Source: UBA12191 sp009937185
GTDB lineage: Bacteria; Planctomycetota; UBA8108; UBA1146
NCBI GenBank assembly: GCA_938075155.1
Contig: CALJGL010000023.1
Location: forward strand, 50,486 to 114,485
Length of the DNA stretch: 64,000 nt
Direction of reading: 5' to 3'
Both the position numbers and the translations under genes were made by a program. Positions 26,561-37,400 of this stretch are shown here, in pieces (the first letter of the stretch is position 1; each line of letters opens with the position of its first letter). A model generated the notes under the pieces. The model was not told the DNA's origin, ran no database searches, and saw nothing but the letters and a program-made list of their open reading frames with translations.

Positions 26561-26925
26561 ACCCCAATTTCTTCAATTCAACTTCAGTATTCAAATGCGG
26601 TAATATTTCAATGATCCATGCATTTGAATGTTTAACAATTGGGACTGGTTTATCCGTATAGGTGCCCGGAAATGCCTTCCTAGTGGCATTGGCCGCTTTT
26701 TTGTATGCCCGGAATATGCTTGAGTTGTCTTAATGTATTGTTAATATTGCGTTATTAGTCATTCGGTTTGTAGGGATATTGTAAGCCTGCATGTTAGTCG
26801 ATTGGGTGGCTGAAACGCATTGGCACAACGACGATAGCGGAGTTTCTACGACTCTGATTCGTCCTAAATTCCCCAACTTCGTTTGGGGAGAAATGGCTTC
26901 AGCGAGCCATCTGGGAGGAGACGAA
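26561..26925. other. 365-bp divergent AT-rich intergenic region
   Basis: This spacer should hold promoters for the hydrolase (minus) and the giant peroxidase (plus). A weak plus-strand candidate is TTGAGT (26720-26725), a 16-bp spacer and TAATAT (26742-26747). The peroxidase frame is open from 26791, but the start is placed at 26926 on ribosome-site evidence. Nothing else is recognised. Confidence 0.45.
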
Positions 26926-29900
26926 ATGTCAGATCTTCACATGAAGTCTGTACACACTGTTTCTAAGAGATTCGAATCCAAAGAATCTTGGCAGGGCAGT
27001 GACGTCAAAATGGTATTGCTCACATTATTCACGGTCTTTGTAATGGGCTACTGTAGCCCGGCGCTTGAGGCTCAATCAGATCCTGTCCCGCCGGCAGCTC
27101 CAACAAACCTCGAATGCATCGTTGAAGTGGCGCATTTGGAACTTTCTTGGACGAATACGGGCGAATACGATCAGATTCTGATTCGTCGTAACGGAGTCCT
27201 CCTAGAGTATCTCAATGGTTCTTCCACGAGTTACCTCGATATGGACGTCCCTGCCAATTTCCACCTTTATTCCGTTCATGGAATGACGACGGGTGCAAAT
27301 GGTCAGGCTGAGGGTGTGGGAGCAGAGTGTTCTGTCTTCCTTATTCCGCCTCCCATCGAGCCAGGATTAGAAGTTCCTGCAGCGCTGAATTTCTTGCCCA
27401 TTCCCCTGCCCGACAATCTCTTCGACTTTATTGCTGATCCTGATATGGCGATTGCTTTGGGTAAGGCATTCTTCTGGGATATGCAGGCAGGATCTGATGA
27501 TCAAATCGCTTGTGCGACATGCCATTATCACGCCGGAGCTGACAACCGTAGAACTCATCAGTTGTACAACGGTCACAATGAAATTTTTGACCTGACTGTT
27601 GCAAACGAACGTCTTACTGCAACTGATTTCCCGCTCCATAAGCTGGCAAACCCGAATGATAATACGTCTGCTGTATTACAGAGTGTCGATGACACCATAG
27701 GGTCTTCAGGAATCTTGCATTCAAATTTCCTCTCTCTTACAGAGGACGCCAATGGAGTTGTTGGTGAAGAAATCGTCAGTATTGAAAATGCAGATAGCAT
27801 CAAGGTCAATTCAGACGGTACGCAGGTACAAATGCGTAATGTCACAGACAGGAACGCTCCCTCTGTGATCAACTCCATCTACTTCCTTGAGACCTTCTGG
27901 GATGGAAGAGCGTCTTTCTGGTTCAACGGAAGAGACAACTGGGGTCCGAGAAACCCCGATGCCTTTGTCTACAAGGTTCAGCCAGGTGGAACAGTGACTC
28001 AGGAAAAAATTCTGCTCGATAAAGCCTCATTGGCTTCTCAGGCTGCTGGTCCGATTCTGAGTGGCAACGAAATGTCTGCCCATGGACGAGACCTTCTTAA
28101 GGTTGGCAAAAAGTTGCTGAGCAGAGAGCCTTTGGCGACTCAAACAGTACACCCTAATGATAGTGTTCTCGGAGGAATGAGTGACGCTACAGACGGAAAA
28201 GGACTCGGTGAGACGACCTATCAGGAATTGATTCAATCTGCTTTTGTGACATCCTGGTGGGCGAGTGATCAGCTCTTCGGACCTGATCTTCAGCCTCTTA
28301 CAGATGTCGATGGAAACCTTCTCACTGGTGTTCCCAATGGCGTTGATCAGTTTTCAATGATGGAAGTCAACTTCTCCCTCTTCTGGGGATTGTCCATCAT
28401 GATGTATGAGTCCACCCTAGTTTCGGAAGACTCTCCTTACGACCGTTGGTGGAGAGCTACGAGAAATCCCGCGGATCCAAATGGCGACATTAATGCTCTC
28501 AGTTCTTTGGAGCATGAGGGAATGTCTGTCCTCGCCGGTTCAACCTGCATGTTCTGTCATACGACCTCTCTTTGGTCCAGTGCTGGAACCAGCAAGATTT
28601 TAACCGTACTCGAGCCAGAGGCTTCAGAGATCGAAGCTCTATTAGAGCGCATGCCGATGAGGGATATGCAACTTTCGGTCTATGATGGCGGATTCTACAA
28701 CCTTGGAGTGACTCCAACAGTTGAAGATATTGGTCGTGGTGGTATTGATCCATTCGGGCATAGTTTCTCGATTGTGAGAACGTTCCAAGAGAAAGCAAAT
28801 ATTCCCAACTTGGATGATGACGGAGACGGCATTCCAAACGGAGCTGACCCCGATTTCATTGCTCATGATTTTCAGCCGTTTGCTGATCATGTTCTAGTTG
28901 TCACTCCTCCTCCTGCTCCTTGGGAAGATACGAACATGGATGGCATGTTCAAGACTCCCTCATTGCGAAACGTTGAGTTGACGGGACCATACTTCCACAA
29001 CGGAGGTGCTGGAACCCTTGAGCAAGTGGTGAACTTCTATGCACGCGGAGGAAACTTCGTTGACACAAACCTCGATACATTAGCTCCTGAAATGATCCCG
29101 CAGCCATTCCTCTCTATTAATGAGCAGAGGAAGTTGGCCATGGTGGCATTCATGGAATCACTGACAGATGACAGGGTTCGTTGGGAAAAAGCTCCTTTCG
29201 ATCACCCTGAAATCAGAGTTCCAGAAGGCGCGCTCGCGAGTGATCTCAATGGAGATGTGATCGCCGGCACGAATACCGTGGCTATCGATCGATTCAAGAC
29301 AGTTCCTGCAGTAGGTGCTGAAGGTCGAAGTGTAGAGACTGATTCTGCCGGTCGTCCTCTTGATCCTCTGGTGAAGTTTCTTCAGCCAAGGACTGTCAAG
29401 GATCTCTCATGCGTTCAGACTGGAGAATCGGTAACGATGTCTTGGCTTCCGCAGGAGTTCCCCAACGACGCTTCAACAAGTTTTAAGATTCTAAGAAACA
29501 ATCAAGTCGTTGCAGTTCTGCCCGAAACGGCAGCAAGCTTCACTGACGATTCGATTCCTCCGGGTGAGCATCAGTACACCGTTCGAGGTGAAGACGCCCA
29601 TGAAGGTTTCAATGCACATTGCACGGTCCTGGTGAACCCACCAGCACCTGTTGATCTGTCCTCGAATGTGAACGTGAATCAGGTGAGTTTGCAGTGGACA
29701 AACCCCTGGCCTTACCACTCCATCGATATTTTCCGCGATGGCGTAAAAGTGGGTGATCAGTTAGCCGGTACTACTGAGATCTTTGTTGATGGCGGCGTGC
29801 CTGCTGGTCATCACTCCTACGAAGTTGTCGGAAGAATTCTGTCGATCGTTTCGGGTAATCTCATCTTCAGTGAACCTGCAATCGTTGGAGCCGACCGTCA

Positions 29901-31677
29901 TCCTCTCGCTGCACAAATCTTGGGCTGTACTTCAGTCGCAATGGGACAGAATGAGGTGACTTGGGGTAATACGGAGCCCTATGACTCACTGCGTTTGCTT
30001 CGCAATGGAACATTGATCAGTGAACTGGATGGTCAAGCATCGTCCTACCTCGATACCACCTCTTTACCGGGTGAGTCGAACTACTCGTTGATTGCAACAG
30101 TTTCCGGACTGGATTCGACTGAGTCTGGCTGTCTTGTGCAGCGTGCGCCACTTCCTGTGGAGTCACTCAGCTGTGATAACAATGGCGGGATCGCCGTGTT
30201 GTCTTGGGTGAATCCGGAGCCGTGGGAGCAAGCTGAAATCTATCGGGACGGTCAACTGATCAATATTTTGACTCAGATCCAAAATACCTATCAGGATGAT
30301 TTCCTGACAAACTCTGGTTCTGGTCTTCACAACTACGTCATCAAGACTTACTTCGACGGTCTGACCTCAGGAGAAAACTCCTGTGGAATCTTGGTTGCAC
30401 CGACTCCGGTCGTCTTGTTCGAGTGCGAGCCCCTCTCGGGTGGTGTTCTGCTTTCTTGGACCAATACAGATACTTACGACCAGATTCAGATCATGAGAGG
30501 CAGTGAGCTTCTGGTGAATTTGGGTGGTGGGTCAACTCAGACCTTCGATGGTCAAGTCGCCAGTGGTGCAGTGATTTACACACTGACGGCTTCTAGAGAC
30601 AACATTACTGCAAGTTCTGTCCAGTGCATGGTGACTATTCCTTCAGCACCAGTTTCAGATCTTGCTTGTTCAGATAGCGCTGGAGGCATCCAGCTTTCAT
30701 GGACGAATGCCGACAACTATTCCACGATCGATATTCTTCGAAATGGATCTGTGGTAGACACCATCGCTGGTGCATCAAGTTCATACCTCGATAGTGCCGC
30801 CGGTGGTGGAACCTCGTTGTATCAGGTTGTTCCCAGCAGTAACGGAGTTGCTTCAGGCCTCTCCAACACCTGTGGCGGATCGATGGCACCGCTGCCCATA
30901 ACAGGGTTGCAAGGTCAGTTGATCGAGAACTGTCAGGGAGATGTGCTCTTGAGTTGGAGTAACGCGGAGTCTTACGATTCCATCCGCTTAGAGCGTAACG
31001 GTATTCCTGTAGTGACCTTGGCTGGATCTCAAACTGAGACAACGATCGACGTGGGTGCCCATGGGTTTTACGAGCTTGTGCTTGTTCCAGCGATGGACAA
31101 CATTGATGGCCCCGCTGTGAGTACCAGTGTTGATTATGTTGCTGAAGTGGTTTCTGCGCCCACCGGATTCTCTGGAAGTGTCGATTCCGATACTTGTCAG
31201 GCGACTCTCTCTTGGTCAAACCAGGGGACTTACTCTCAGATTCAGATTGTTTCTGCAGGAGAAGTTCTGAGCACGCTTGCCGGTGGAGTGAGTTCCGCAT
31301 TGATCAATCTTCCTGGTGCTGGTGGATACGTCCTTGATTTGGTCGTTATCGGAGAATGTGGCACTCAGGCGAGTTCCGCCGATTCTGTCGCTCTTGATTG
31401 TTCCGTGAGATTCCTACGAGGCGATCAAAATGGAGACGGAAGTCTGGATATCTCTGACCCGCTCTCATTACTCGGATTCATGTTTGGTGCCGGAGAAGTG
31501 ACCTGTGAGGACGCTTCTGACGCCAACGATGACGGTAATATCGACGTTTCTGACGCTGTACGCATGCTTCAGTACCTCTTTGGAGGGGCCAGCATACCAG
31601 CGCCGATAAACGGCTGTGGAGTCGATCCGACCGCTGATGGGTTGGGTTGTGAGCAGGGAGATCCGAGCTGCTCCTAG
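26926..31677 (+). CDS. Giant secreted di-haem peroxidase with FN3-like repeats and dockerin
   Basis: A 1583-residue exoprotein. The ATG at 26926 was chosen because GGGAGGAG lies just upstream; the frame extends to 26791 without a ribosome site. After a long n-region and hydrophobic helix (~residues 30-47) comes one FN3-like repeat, then a di-haem peroxidase domain. The domain has C196-A-T-C-H and C541-M-F-C-H haem motifs, DRNAPSVINSIY with FWDGRA, and MFKTPSLRNVELTGPYFHNG. Eight FN3-like repeats follow (~residues 820-1490) with the recurring pattern LSWTN-x-x-x-Y-D-x-I-x-I-x-R-N-G. The protein ends in a dockerin-like pair (DQNGDGSLDISDPL and DANDDGNIDVSDAV). The peroxidase half is related to CcpA/MauG. 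Extracellular c-type haem on a repeat-bearing, dockerin-tagged scaffold is unusual. Confidence 0.87.
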   Translation: MSDLHMKSVHTVSKRFESKESWQGSDVKMVLLTLFTVFVMGYCSPALEAQSDPVPPAAPTNLECIVEVAHLELSWTNTGEYDQILIRRNGVLLEYLNGSSTSYLDMDVPANFHLYSVHGMTTGANGQAEGVGAECSVFLIPPPIEPGLEVPAALNFLPIPLPDNLFDFIADPDMAIALGKAFFWDMQAGSDDQIACATCHYHAGADNRRTHQLYNGHNEIFDLTVANERLTATDFPLHKLANPNDNTSAVLQSVDDTIGSSGILHSNFLSLTEDANGVVGEEIVSIENADSIKVNSDGTQVQMRNVTDRNAPSVINSIYFLETFWDGRASFWFNGRDNWGPRNPDAFVYKVQPGGTVTQEKILLDKASLASQAAGPILSGNEMSAHGRDLLKVGKKLLSREPLATQTVHPNDSVLGGMSDATDGKGLGETTYQELIQSAFVTSWWASDQLFGPDLQPLTDVDGNLLTGVPNGVDQFSMMEVNFSLFWGLSIMMYESTLVSEDSPYDRWWRATRNPADPNGDINALSSLEHEGMSVLAGSTCMFCHTTSLWSSAGTSKILTVLEPEASEIEALLERMPMRDMQLSVYDGGFYNLGVTPTVEDIGRGGIDPFGHSFSIVRTFQEKANIPNLDDDGDGIPNGADPDFIAHDFQPFADHVLVVTPPPAPWEDTNMDGMFKTPSLRNVELTGPYFHNGGAGTLEQVVNFYARGGNFVDTNLDTLAPEMIPQPFLSINEQRKLAMVAFMESLTDDRVRWEKAPFDHPEIRVPEGALASDLNGDVIAGTNTVAIDRFKTVPAVGAEGRSVETDSAGRPLDPLVKFLQPRTVKDLSCVQTGESVTMSWLPQEFPNDASTSFKILRNNQVVAVLPETAASFTDDSIPPGEHQYTVRGEDAHEGFNAHCTVLVNPPAPVDLSSNVNVNQVSLQWTNPWPYHSIDIFRDGVKVGDQLAGTTEIFVDGGVPAGHHSYEVVGRILSIVSGNLIFSEPAIVGADRHPLAAQILGCTSVAMGQNEVTWGNTEPYDSLRLLRNGTLISELDGQASSYLDTTSLPGESNYSLIATVSGLDSTESGCLVQRAPLPVESLSCDNNGGIAVLSWVNPEPWEQAEIYRDGQLINILTQIQNTYQDDFLTNSGSGLHNYVIKTYFDGLTSGENSCGILVAPTPVVLFECEPLSGGVLLSWTNTDTYDQIQIMRGSELLVNLGGGSTQTFDGQVASGAVIYTLTASRDNITASSVQCMVTIPSAPVSDLACSDSAGGIQLSWTNADNYSTIDILRNGSVVDTIAGASSSYLDSAAGGGTSLYQVVPSSNGVASGLSNTCGGSMAPLPITGLQGQLIENCQGDVLLSWSNAESYDSIRLERNGIPVVTLAGSQTETTIDVGAHGFYELVLVPAMDNIDGPAVSTSVDYVAEVVSAPTGFSGSVDSDTCQATLSWSNQGTYSQIQIVSAGEVLSTLAGGVSSALINLPGAGGYVLDLVVIGECGTQASSADSVALDCSVRFLRGDQNGDGSLDISDPLSLLGFMFGAGEVTCEDASDANDDGNIDVSDAVRMLQYLFGGASIPAPINGCGVDPTADGLGCEQGDPSCS

Positions 31678-31695
31678 ATAGAAAACGAGACGTAT

Positions 31696-31725
31696 CTTGC
31701 CGCGGCGACTCGTCGCCGTGGCAAG
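31696..31725 (+). terminator. Strong hairpin after the peroxidase gene, without T-run
   Basis: A 13-bp stem (CTTGCCGCGGCGA with TCGCCGTGGCAAG, one wobble) closes on a CTCG tetraloop 18 bp after the stop codon. A five-A run follows on the plus strand, so it is not a canonical intrinsic terminator. It may stabilise the mRNA 3' end or act with Rho. Confidence 0.5.
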
Positions 31726-31966
31726 AAAAAGTCATAATAGTACGAAGTGTCATGAGTTAACTATGCGGTTAATAGGGTATCGTCTGGTAAGTCTTGAAAA
31801 ACAGGCCCCGAAGGTACTTGAATCTGTGCATTCGAGGAATAACATAAGGATCGCAAGTAATGTTGGCGAGAACGCCATCTGTGCGCTAAAGCCTTTATTG
31901 GCGTTAGTATGCGGCCTTATTTAATAGGAATAATAGGCGGGGTTCCCTGTCTCTAGGTGGTGTGTA

Positions 31967-34450
31967 ATGTGTTTACTAAGAATACTTTTTGATAACAAAA
32001 GGGCTGTTTCTGATGGGAGCTATGCCTTGAAAACTCAATACAATGTTGCGAAGTTTTTGTGGCTCGTGTTGTTCATTTCATGCTTTTCAATGAGCGCTTC
32101 TGCTCAGTTGGGCGTGGGCGATGCAACCATGGGTGTTACTGGTGCTGGCGTTAGTGGGGAAATCGAGTTCATGTCAGTCGATGACATGAGCAATCCGTTC
32201 TCCTCGGGAGTCATGGTCATTGCAGGTCAGGCTTGGATTATTCCAGCTAACCTGTTGATCGATCTACCCGCGAACAGACTGACTCTGCAGCAGCTCTTTG
32301 TGCAAGCGCCTTCAGAAGCACTCGCATTCGGAGAATCTGGCCTGGTCAAAGGGGACAGTTCTCTACGAGGTCGTGGTGGAGCAACAGCGCACCTCCTTGG
32401 TAACCAGATGGCTGATGGCCGAAACATTGCCGGAGACATTTTCATCCAAAAAGACGTCGACTCCCTCACTGGTAGGGTGAGCTACATCAATTACGAACAG
32501 GGATATGTTCGATTGAATGGTGACTCCGGATCTGACAGTGGCGGTGTGATGGTTCGTATCAATGATCCAGATAGTATTCATACGATCCAAAATGGACTCG
32601 GTTGCTCTGATGGCCCTAACTGTAGCCCAGACGTTCGATTCACAAATGATCCTGATAACTACACGGTCTGCTTCCTGACCGGATACCCCATGTGTATCCC
32701 CAGTACCCAGACCGGTGGAAACAGAACCACTGGTTCAGATGCTAATGGAGAAGGTGATCCGTTCTGTCCCCAAGCGAATCGCGACGGGGTTCAGCAATCC
32801 GGTGGTATTCTGGCGGAAGACTCTACGCTCTTTGCTCCCCTAAGAGTGGGAGACAATGTCGGAGTAGAAGGAAACAAGGAAATTATTGACGGAGTTGCCT
32901 TTTTCTCTGCTCACACTTTCGGTGTAAACAGAGCCATTCTCACAAGAGATACCCCCGACCAGCCTTCATACGTACTCGCGGATGAAGCAGAGTGGGATGC
33001 TCCTGGATTCGCTAATGAAAGAGCAAAGTCTCTCTTCATTGGATTCTCCTCTCTTGCTGATTCTCAAGTAAATGTATACGCCCTTTATGTCGATCCCTCG
33101 ACGAACGAAAACCACGAGAGAATCCTCGCCAGCACCGTTAATAATCCCATGAACATCAATCATGGAATCGGCCCTGGCGGTGGCAGTATCTTTAAGATGG
33201 TTTACGACGTGGATTTCCTTAAAGGAGCTCCCGTCGGTCCAAGAAGATCTCCTTGTACTCAGCTCAGGATCTCAGGATTCGATGTATGTCCGAATCTAGG
33301 ATCCATGGACGAGGAATTTGCGATTGTGTCCCCGATTGGTCGTGAAATCGTCATGGTTTCAACCCATGAAGCGGAACTATTGCCTGGAGTCACAGCACTC
33401 AATCTTCAGGGAGAGCCTGCACAGCACGATCGGTATTTGACACCCGCTGGTGTCGGTCACCCCGAGTTTGGTGAGATTGATCTGAACCGTATGTGGTGGC
33501 CTATGATTTTCGCAGGAGAGCCTTGGAACCTCGATCGTCGTCTCGGCCCTGGTGGTTGCGCTGATGTCAATGGTGACGAGATCGTCGATTGTGAAGATAT
33601 AAACATAGTTACAGTCGGTGAACTACGACTTGATCCGTTCCCCTTCTCAGGGTTGAACCCCATTACGGGCGTTCAGGGTGGCTTGAACATCAACATTATC
33701 GATCCCGGCATTCCTGATCCGATCGCCGGTGAAATTTGTAACAATGGAATTGATGACGAAGGTGATCTGCTTGTCGACTGTGACGACCCAGAGTGCACCT
33801 TGGATAACTTCTGCATATTACTTGAGCAAGCCGGTGGCGAAATCGGTGAAGCAGGATTCTGTGGAAACTTCCTCGACGACGACGGAGACGGATTGGCCGA
33901 CTGTGCTGACCCTGAATGTGCATTCACCATCGACTGTGCTGGAATCGGCGCAAACCTTGGATTGCAGTTCGTTCCTGGAAATATGGAACGGGCCTTCGGA
34001 TACTGGCCCTTCAGATACGAGGACCTCGACGGCGATCCCCTCAATGGTCAAGAAACTCTGGTCGACAGAATCTATTGGGAGAACCTCCAGTTGCTGCCTG
34101 CCGCAGGCACTGGTCCGATGGACATCCCTGAAATCGCAGGCGCATGTTCAAATCTCAATGGTGCTCCTGAGCCAGCACTAGGTGGCCAGTTGGGTATCGA
34201 CCTCGACTTGAATCAGAGTTCTACCAAGGTCATTACACAAGCTGAAATAGTGACTGACCCAGATAGTGATCACATAAGTTTGACATTCGGTAATGGCAGT
34301 CAAGGTGGGTCATTGCAGTTCCTGAATGGGAACTACATATACACCCCCGCACCTGGATTTACCGGAACTGAAAATTTTGAATATACGGCAACGGATCCTC
34401 ACGGTGGAGCGACCCAGGGAACTCTCAGGTTCGACGTTTCCCAGCCATAG
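31967..34450 (+). CDS. Secreted protein of unrecognised family, paralogue A (one cadherin-like repeat)
   Basis: An up to 827-residue exoprotein. The ATG at 31967 has AGGTGG eight bases upstream. A TTG at 32026, with GGGAG seven bases upstream, would give a shorter, more standard signal peptide ending in FSMSASAQ. Residues ~60-560 form a domain I do not recognise, clearly homologous to the next gene (both have LLIDLPANRLTL, PWNLDRRLGPGGC and G-x-GHPEF). Then come two MopE-like segments (EICNNGIDDEGDLLVDCDDP and FCGNFLDDDGDGLADCADP) and one C-terminal cadherin-like repeat (FTGTENFEYTATDPHGGATQ). It lacks a dockerin, unlike its paralogue. Confidence 0.82.
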   Translation: MCLLRILFDNKRAVSDGSYALKTQYNVAKFLWLVLFISCFSMSASAQLGVGDATMGVTGAGVSGEIEFMSVDDMSNPFSSGVMVIAGQAWIIPANLLIDLPANRLTLQQLFVQAPSEALAFGESGLVKGDSSLRGRGGATAHLLGNQMADGRNIAGDIFIQKDVDSLTGRVSYINYEQGYVRLNGDSGSDSGGVMVRINDPDSIHTIQNGLGCSDGPNCSPDVRFTNDPDNYTVCFLTGYPMCIPSTQTGGNRTTGSDANGEGDPFCPQANRDGVQQSGGILAEDSTLFAPLRVGDNVGVEGNKEIIDGVAFFSAHTFGVNRAILTRDTPDQPSYVLADEAEWDAPGFANERAKSLFIGFSSLADSQVNVYALYVDPSTNENHERILASTVNNPMNINHGIGPGGGSIFKMVYDVDFLKGAPVGPRRSPCTQLRISGFDVCPNLGSMDEEFAIVSPIGREIVMVSTHEAELLPGVTALNLQGEPAQHDRYLTPAGVGHPEFGEIDLNRMWWPMIFAGEPWNLDRRLGPGGCADVNGDEIVDCEDINIVTVGELRLDPFPFSGLNPITGVQGGLNINIIDPGIPDPIAGEICNNGIDDEGDLLVDCDDPECTLDNFCILLEQAGGEIGEAGFCGNFLDDDGDGLADCADPECAFTIDCAGIGANLGLQFVPGNMERAFGYWPFRYEDLDGDPLNGQETLVDRIYWENLQLLPAAGTGPMDIPEIAGACSNLNGAPEPALGGQLGIDLDLNQSSTKVITQAEIVTDPDSDHISLTFGNGSQGGSLQFLNGNYIYTPAPGFTGTENFEYTATDPHGGATQGTLRFDVSQP

Positions 34451-34491
34451 GTCTCTCAATAAACCGAAAAGAAAACAGGAGTGTGAACACC

Positions 34492-37400
34492 ATGTTCAAC
34501 ATTAACGAGAAAGAAACAAAGAGGAGAGGTTGGATGATCGCGAATGCGCTCATCATAACAATCTTTCTTGGTTCAGTTCTTTCCTCGACCAATGTCGAGG
34601 GACAGATAGCAAATGTACCGCAGCCAACTTCAGAGTCGGTAGTAGTCCTCGGTGAGATCGAGAACATCTTCGTCGATGACATGGATGACATGTTCTCTGC
34701 GGGCTGGATTGTTGCAGACGGAGTAGCGGTCAGGATTCCAAGTGGATTACTGATAGACCTCCCTGCTAACCGTCTTACCCTCAGGGATCTCATGGCAGGT
34801 GCGTCACCGGAATGTCTTGCTAATGGAGAGTCCGGGTTGGCGAGCACTGATGAGTGTCTTCGTAATAAGAGCCTCCAGGGTGGTGGTGCGCAAATCCTTG
34901 CAAACCGTTTACAAGATGGATCTGTCATCGCTGGAGACGTCTTTTTGAATAAATCGATGACGGGTAACGTCGCTGGAGGAATCGTTCCTCCAACCGTCGG
35001 CGGATACGTTTCATACATCAATTTCCAAGACGGTTACTTTGTCGTCAATGGTTCAATGAATGAGCGTCCGTTTGCAGATGGCGGACCCGATAAGCGTGGT
35101 GTGATCTGTCGTATTAACGACCCAGAGACACGTCAAACGATTCAGAGCGGCTTAGGCTGTATCACTGGAATGCCAAACTGTAGTCCAGATCCACGATTCA
35201 CTATCGATCCGGATAACTACAGTTGGACGTTTGGAACTGGATACCCAGTGTGTATTCCAAGTACGGATAACACATCGGGTGAACGTGATGACGACAGTGG
35301 TGCGAACATTCTCACCGGTGCCGGTGACGAATTCTGCCCAATGTGGAATCGCAACTTTGAGGGACCACTGAATAGAACTGTGCCTGACTCGACCTTCTTT
35401 GTTCCTCTGGCAGTGGGTGATCCCATTGGTATTGAAGGAAACTTCGAAGTGATCAACGGCGTAAGATTCTTCTCCTCGTATGGAGGAATGGTTCAACTTG
35501 GTCTGAAGACCAAGAATGAAAATGATCAGCCAGATTACATGATTTATGACGAGGTTGAGGGCGACGTTCCTCCCTTTGACAATGCTAGAATCAAATCATT
35601 GGCTATCTGTTTCACAACAATAGATGACATGCATGTGAACCTTTACAAGATGCATAAAGATCCTTCCACGGGAAATGACATCGAGTACATCTGGGGAACT
35701 TCCCTCGGAAATCTCGGAGCCAGATTTAATGGAATCCCGCCTAACGCTGGTGGAATCAACAAGGTCGAATACGATCTAGATTTCCTTCTCGGAGCTCCCG
35801 CAGCTCACGGTCCATGTTTGAATCTCATTAATGGTGGTTTCAATGTCTGCCCTCAGGGTGGAACGATGGAAGAAGAAGTGGCTCTCATGAGCCCTACTTC
35901 GAGAGAAGTTGTGGGCCGTACACTGCATAGCATGTCTCTGAATCCGGGTATTTTCCCCAGAGATATTCTTGGCTTCGAAGCCCAGCATGGAATGTACATT
36001 ACTCCACAAGGTCAGGGACACCCTGAGTTTGTAGAGATCAATCTCGATAAGAACGGCTGGCCATTCATCTTCGAAGGAATGCCTTGGAACTTGGATCGAC
36101 GTCTTGGCCCTGGTGGTTGTGACGAAGATGCAGGGTGTGAAAACCTTGCAACTAATCCGGTTGGAAGTTTTCCTCTTACTCCATTCCCTTCAGCGGGTGA
36201 CCCCGATTGGGTATCTCACTCCATCGGTAATGGTATTCCACCGTTCGCTTCGCAAAGAATGACAGCATTTCATCCCTTTGGAGAAAATGACTTTATGCAG
36301 CCATTCTCGGATATACCGGGACCTAATCCAGCACTGCCTGCAGGGCTGTCGGATGGATTAACGGCTGAACATTGTGATATTCCAAACGATATGCCATTGG
36401 CGATTCAGGATTCTCTGAGTGCAGATGAAGACCAAGTCGCAATGATTTCAGACCAGGATTTGCTACTGAATGATTCTGATCCGGATCTCGACCAACTTAG
36501 CCTATTCCATTACGAGTCAACAAGCTTGAATGGCGGTACGATTCAAAGAATAGGGGCTGGACTGGTTTATCAGGGAGCGCCTGATTTCAATGGTAGTGAC
36601 GAGTTCCACTACAGTATCACTGATAATCATGGTGGAACCTCACGTGGAAAAGTCTTGGTTATCGTTGCTGCAAAGAACGATGCGCCTGAGGCTCACGCCG
36701 ATTTCTTGACTCCTCCAAGTGACATTTACACATTCCAGGCCGAATTATTGTTAGACAATGACAGTGATGTCGATGGTGACACGATCACATTAGTTTCGAT
36801 AAATGAATCTGTGAGCGGGTCCTCTGGAACAATGACAACTAACGCAGATGGAACGTTCACTTTCACTTCAGACCTGAATAGCACGGGTCCCAGTGTTTGG
36901 GATTACACCATTTCAGATGATCTTGGCGAAACGGCCTCTTCCACATTAACTTTCTATGTGGGTAACCAGGCACCGGTAGCGTCAGATGATAATGTTGTTA
37001 CTGACGAAGACGTCGAATTGGTGATCAATGCACTTAGTGGTGATTCCGATCCAGATGCCAACGATACCCTCGAAGTGGTGTCTACTGGATCTGCTTCCTT
37101 TGGTAGCGTCGAAAATCTGGGTGGTGGATTACTGCTGTACACTCCAGACCTTGATCAGTTTGGGAGCGACGCTTTTTCCTACACGATTACTGACGGTAAG
37201 GGACTTTCTTCAACAGCTACGGTAAACGTATCTGTACTTCCTGTGAATGACGCTCCAAGATTGGGCGCTGATATTGCAGTAACACTTGAAGACCAGCCTG
37301 TTCAGATAAATGTTTTGAATAATGATTATGATCCTGAAGGCGATGCCATGACGGTATCTCTGCCGATCATCAATGCGTTCAACGGTAGTGTTGAGTTACT

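Noticed and set aside
31697..31924. Plus-strand frame of 75 codons after the peroxidase gene
   Set aside because: It starts inside a hairpin and has no ribosome site or family features.
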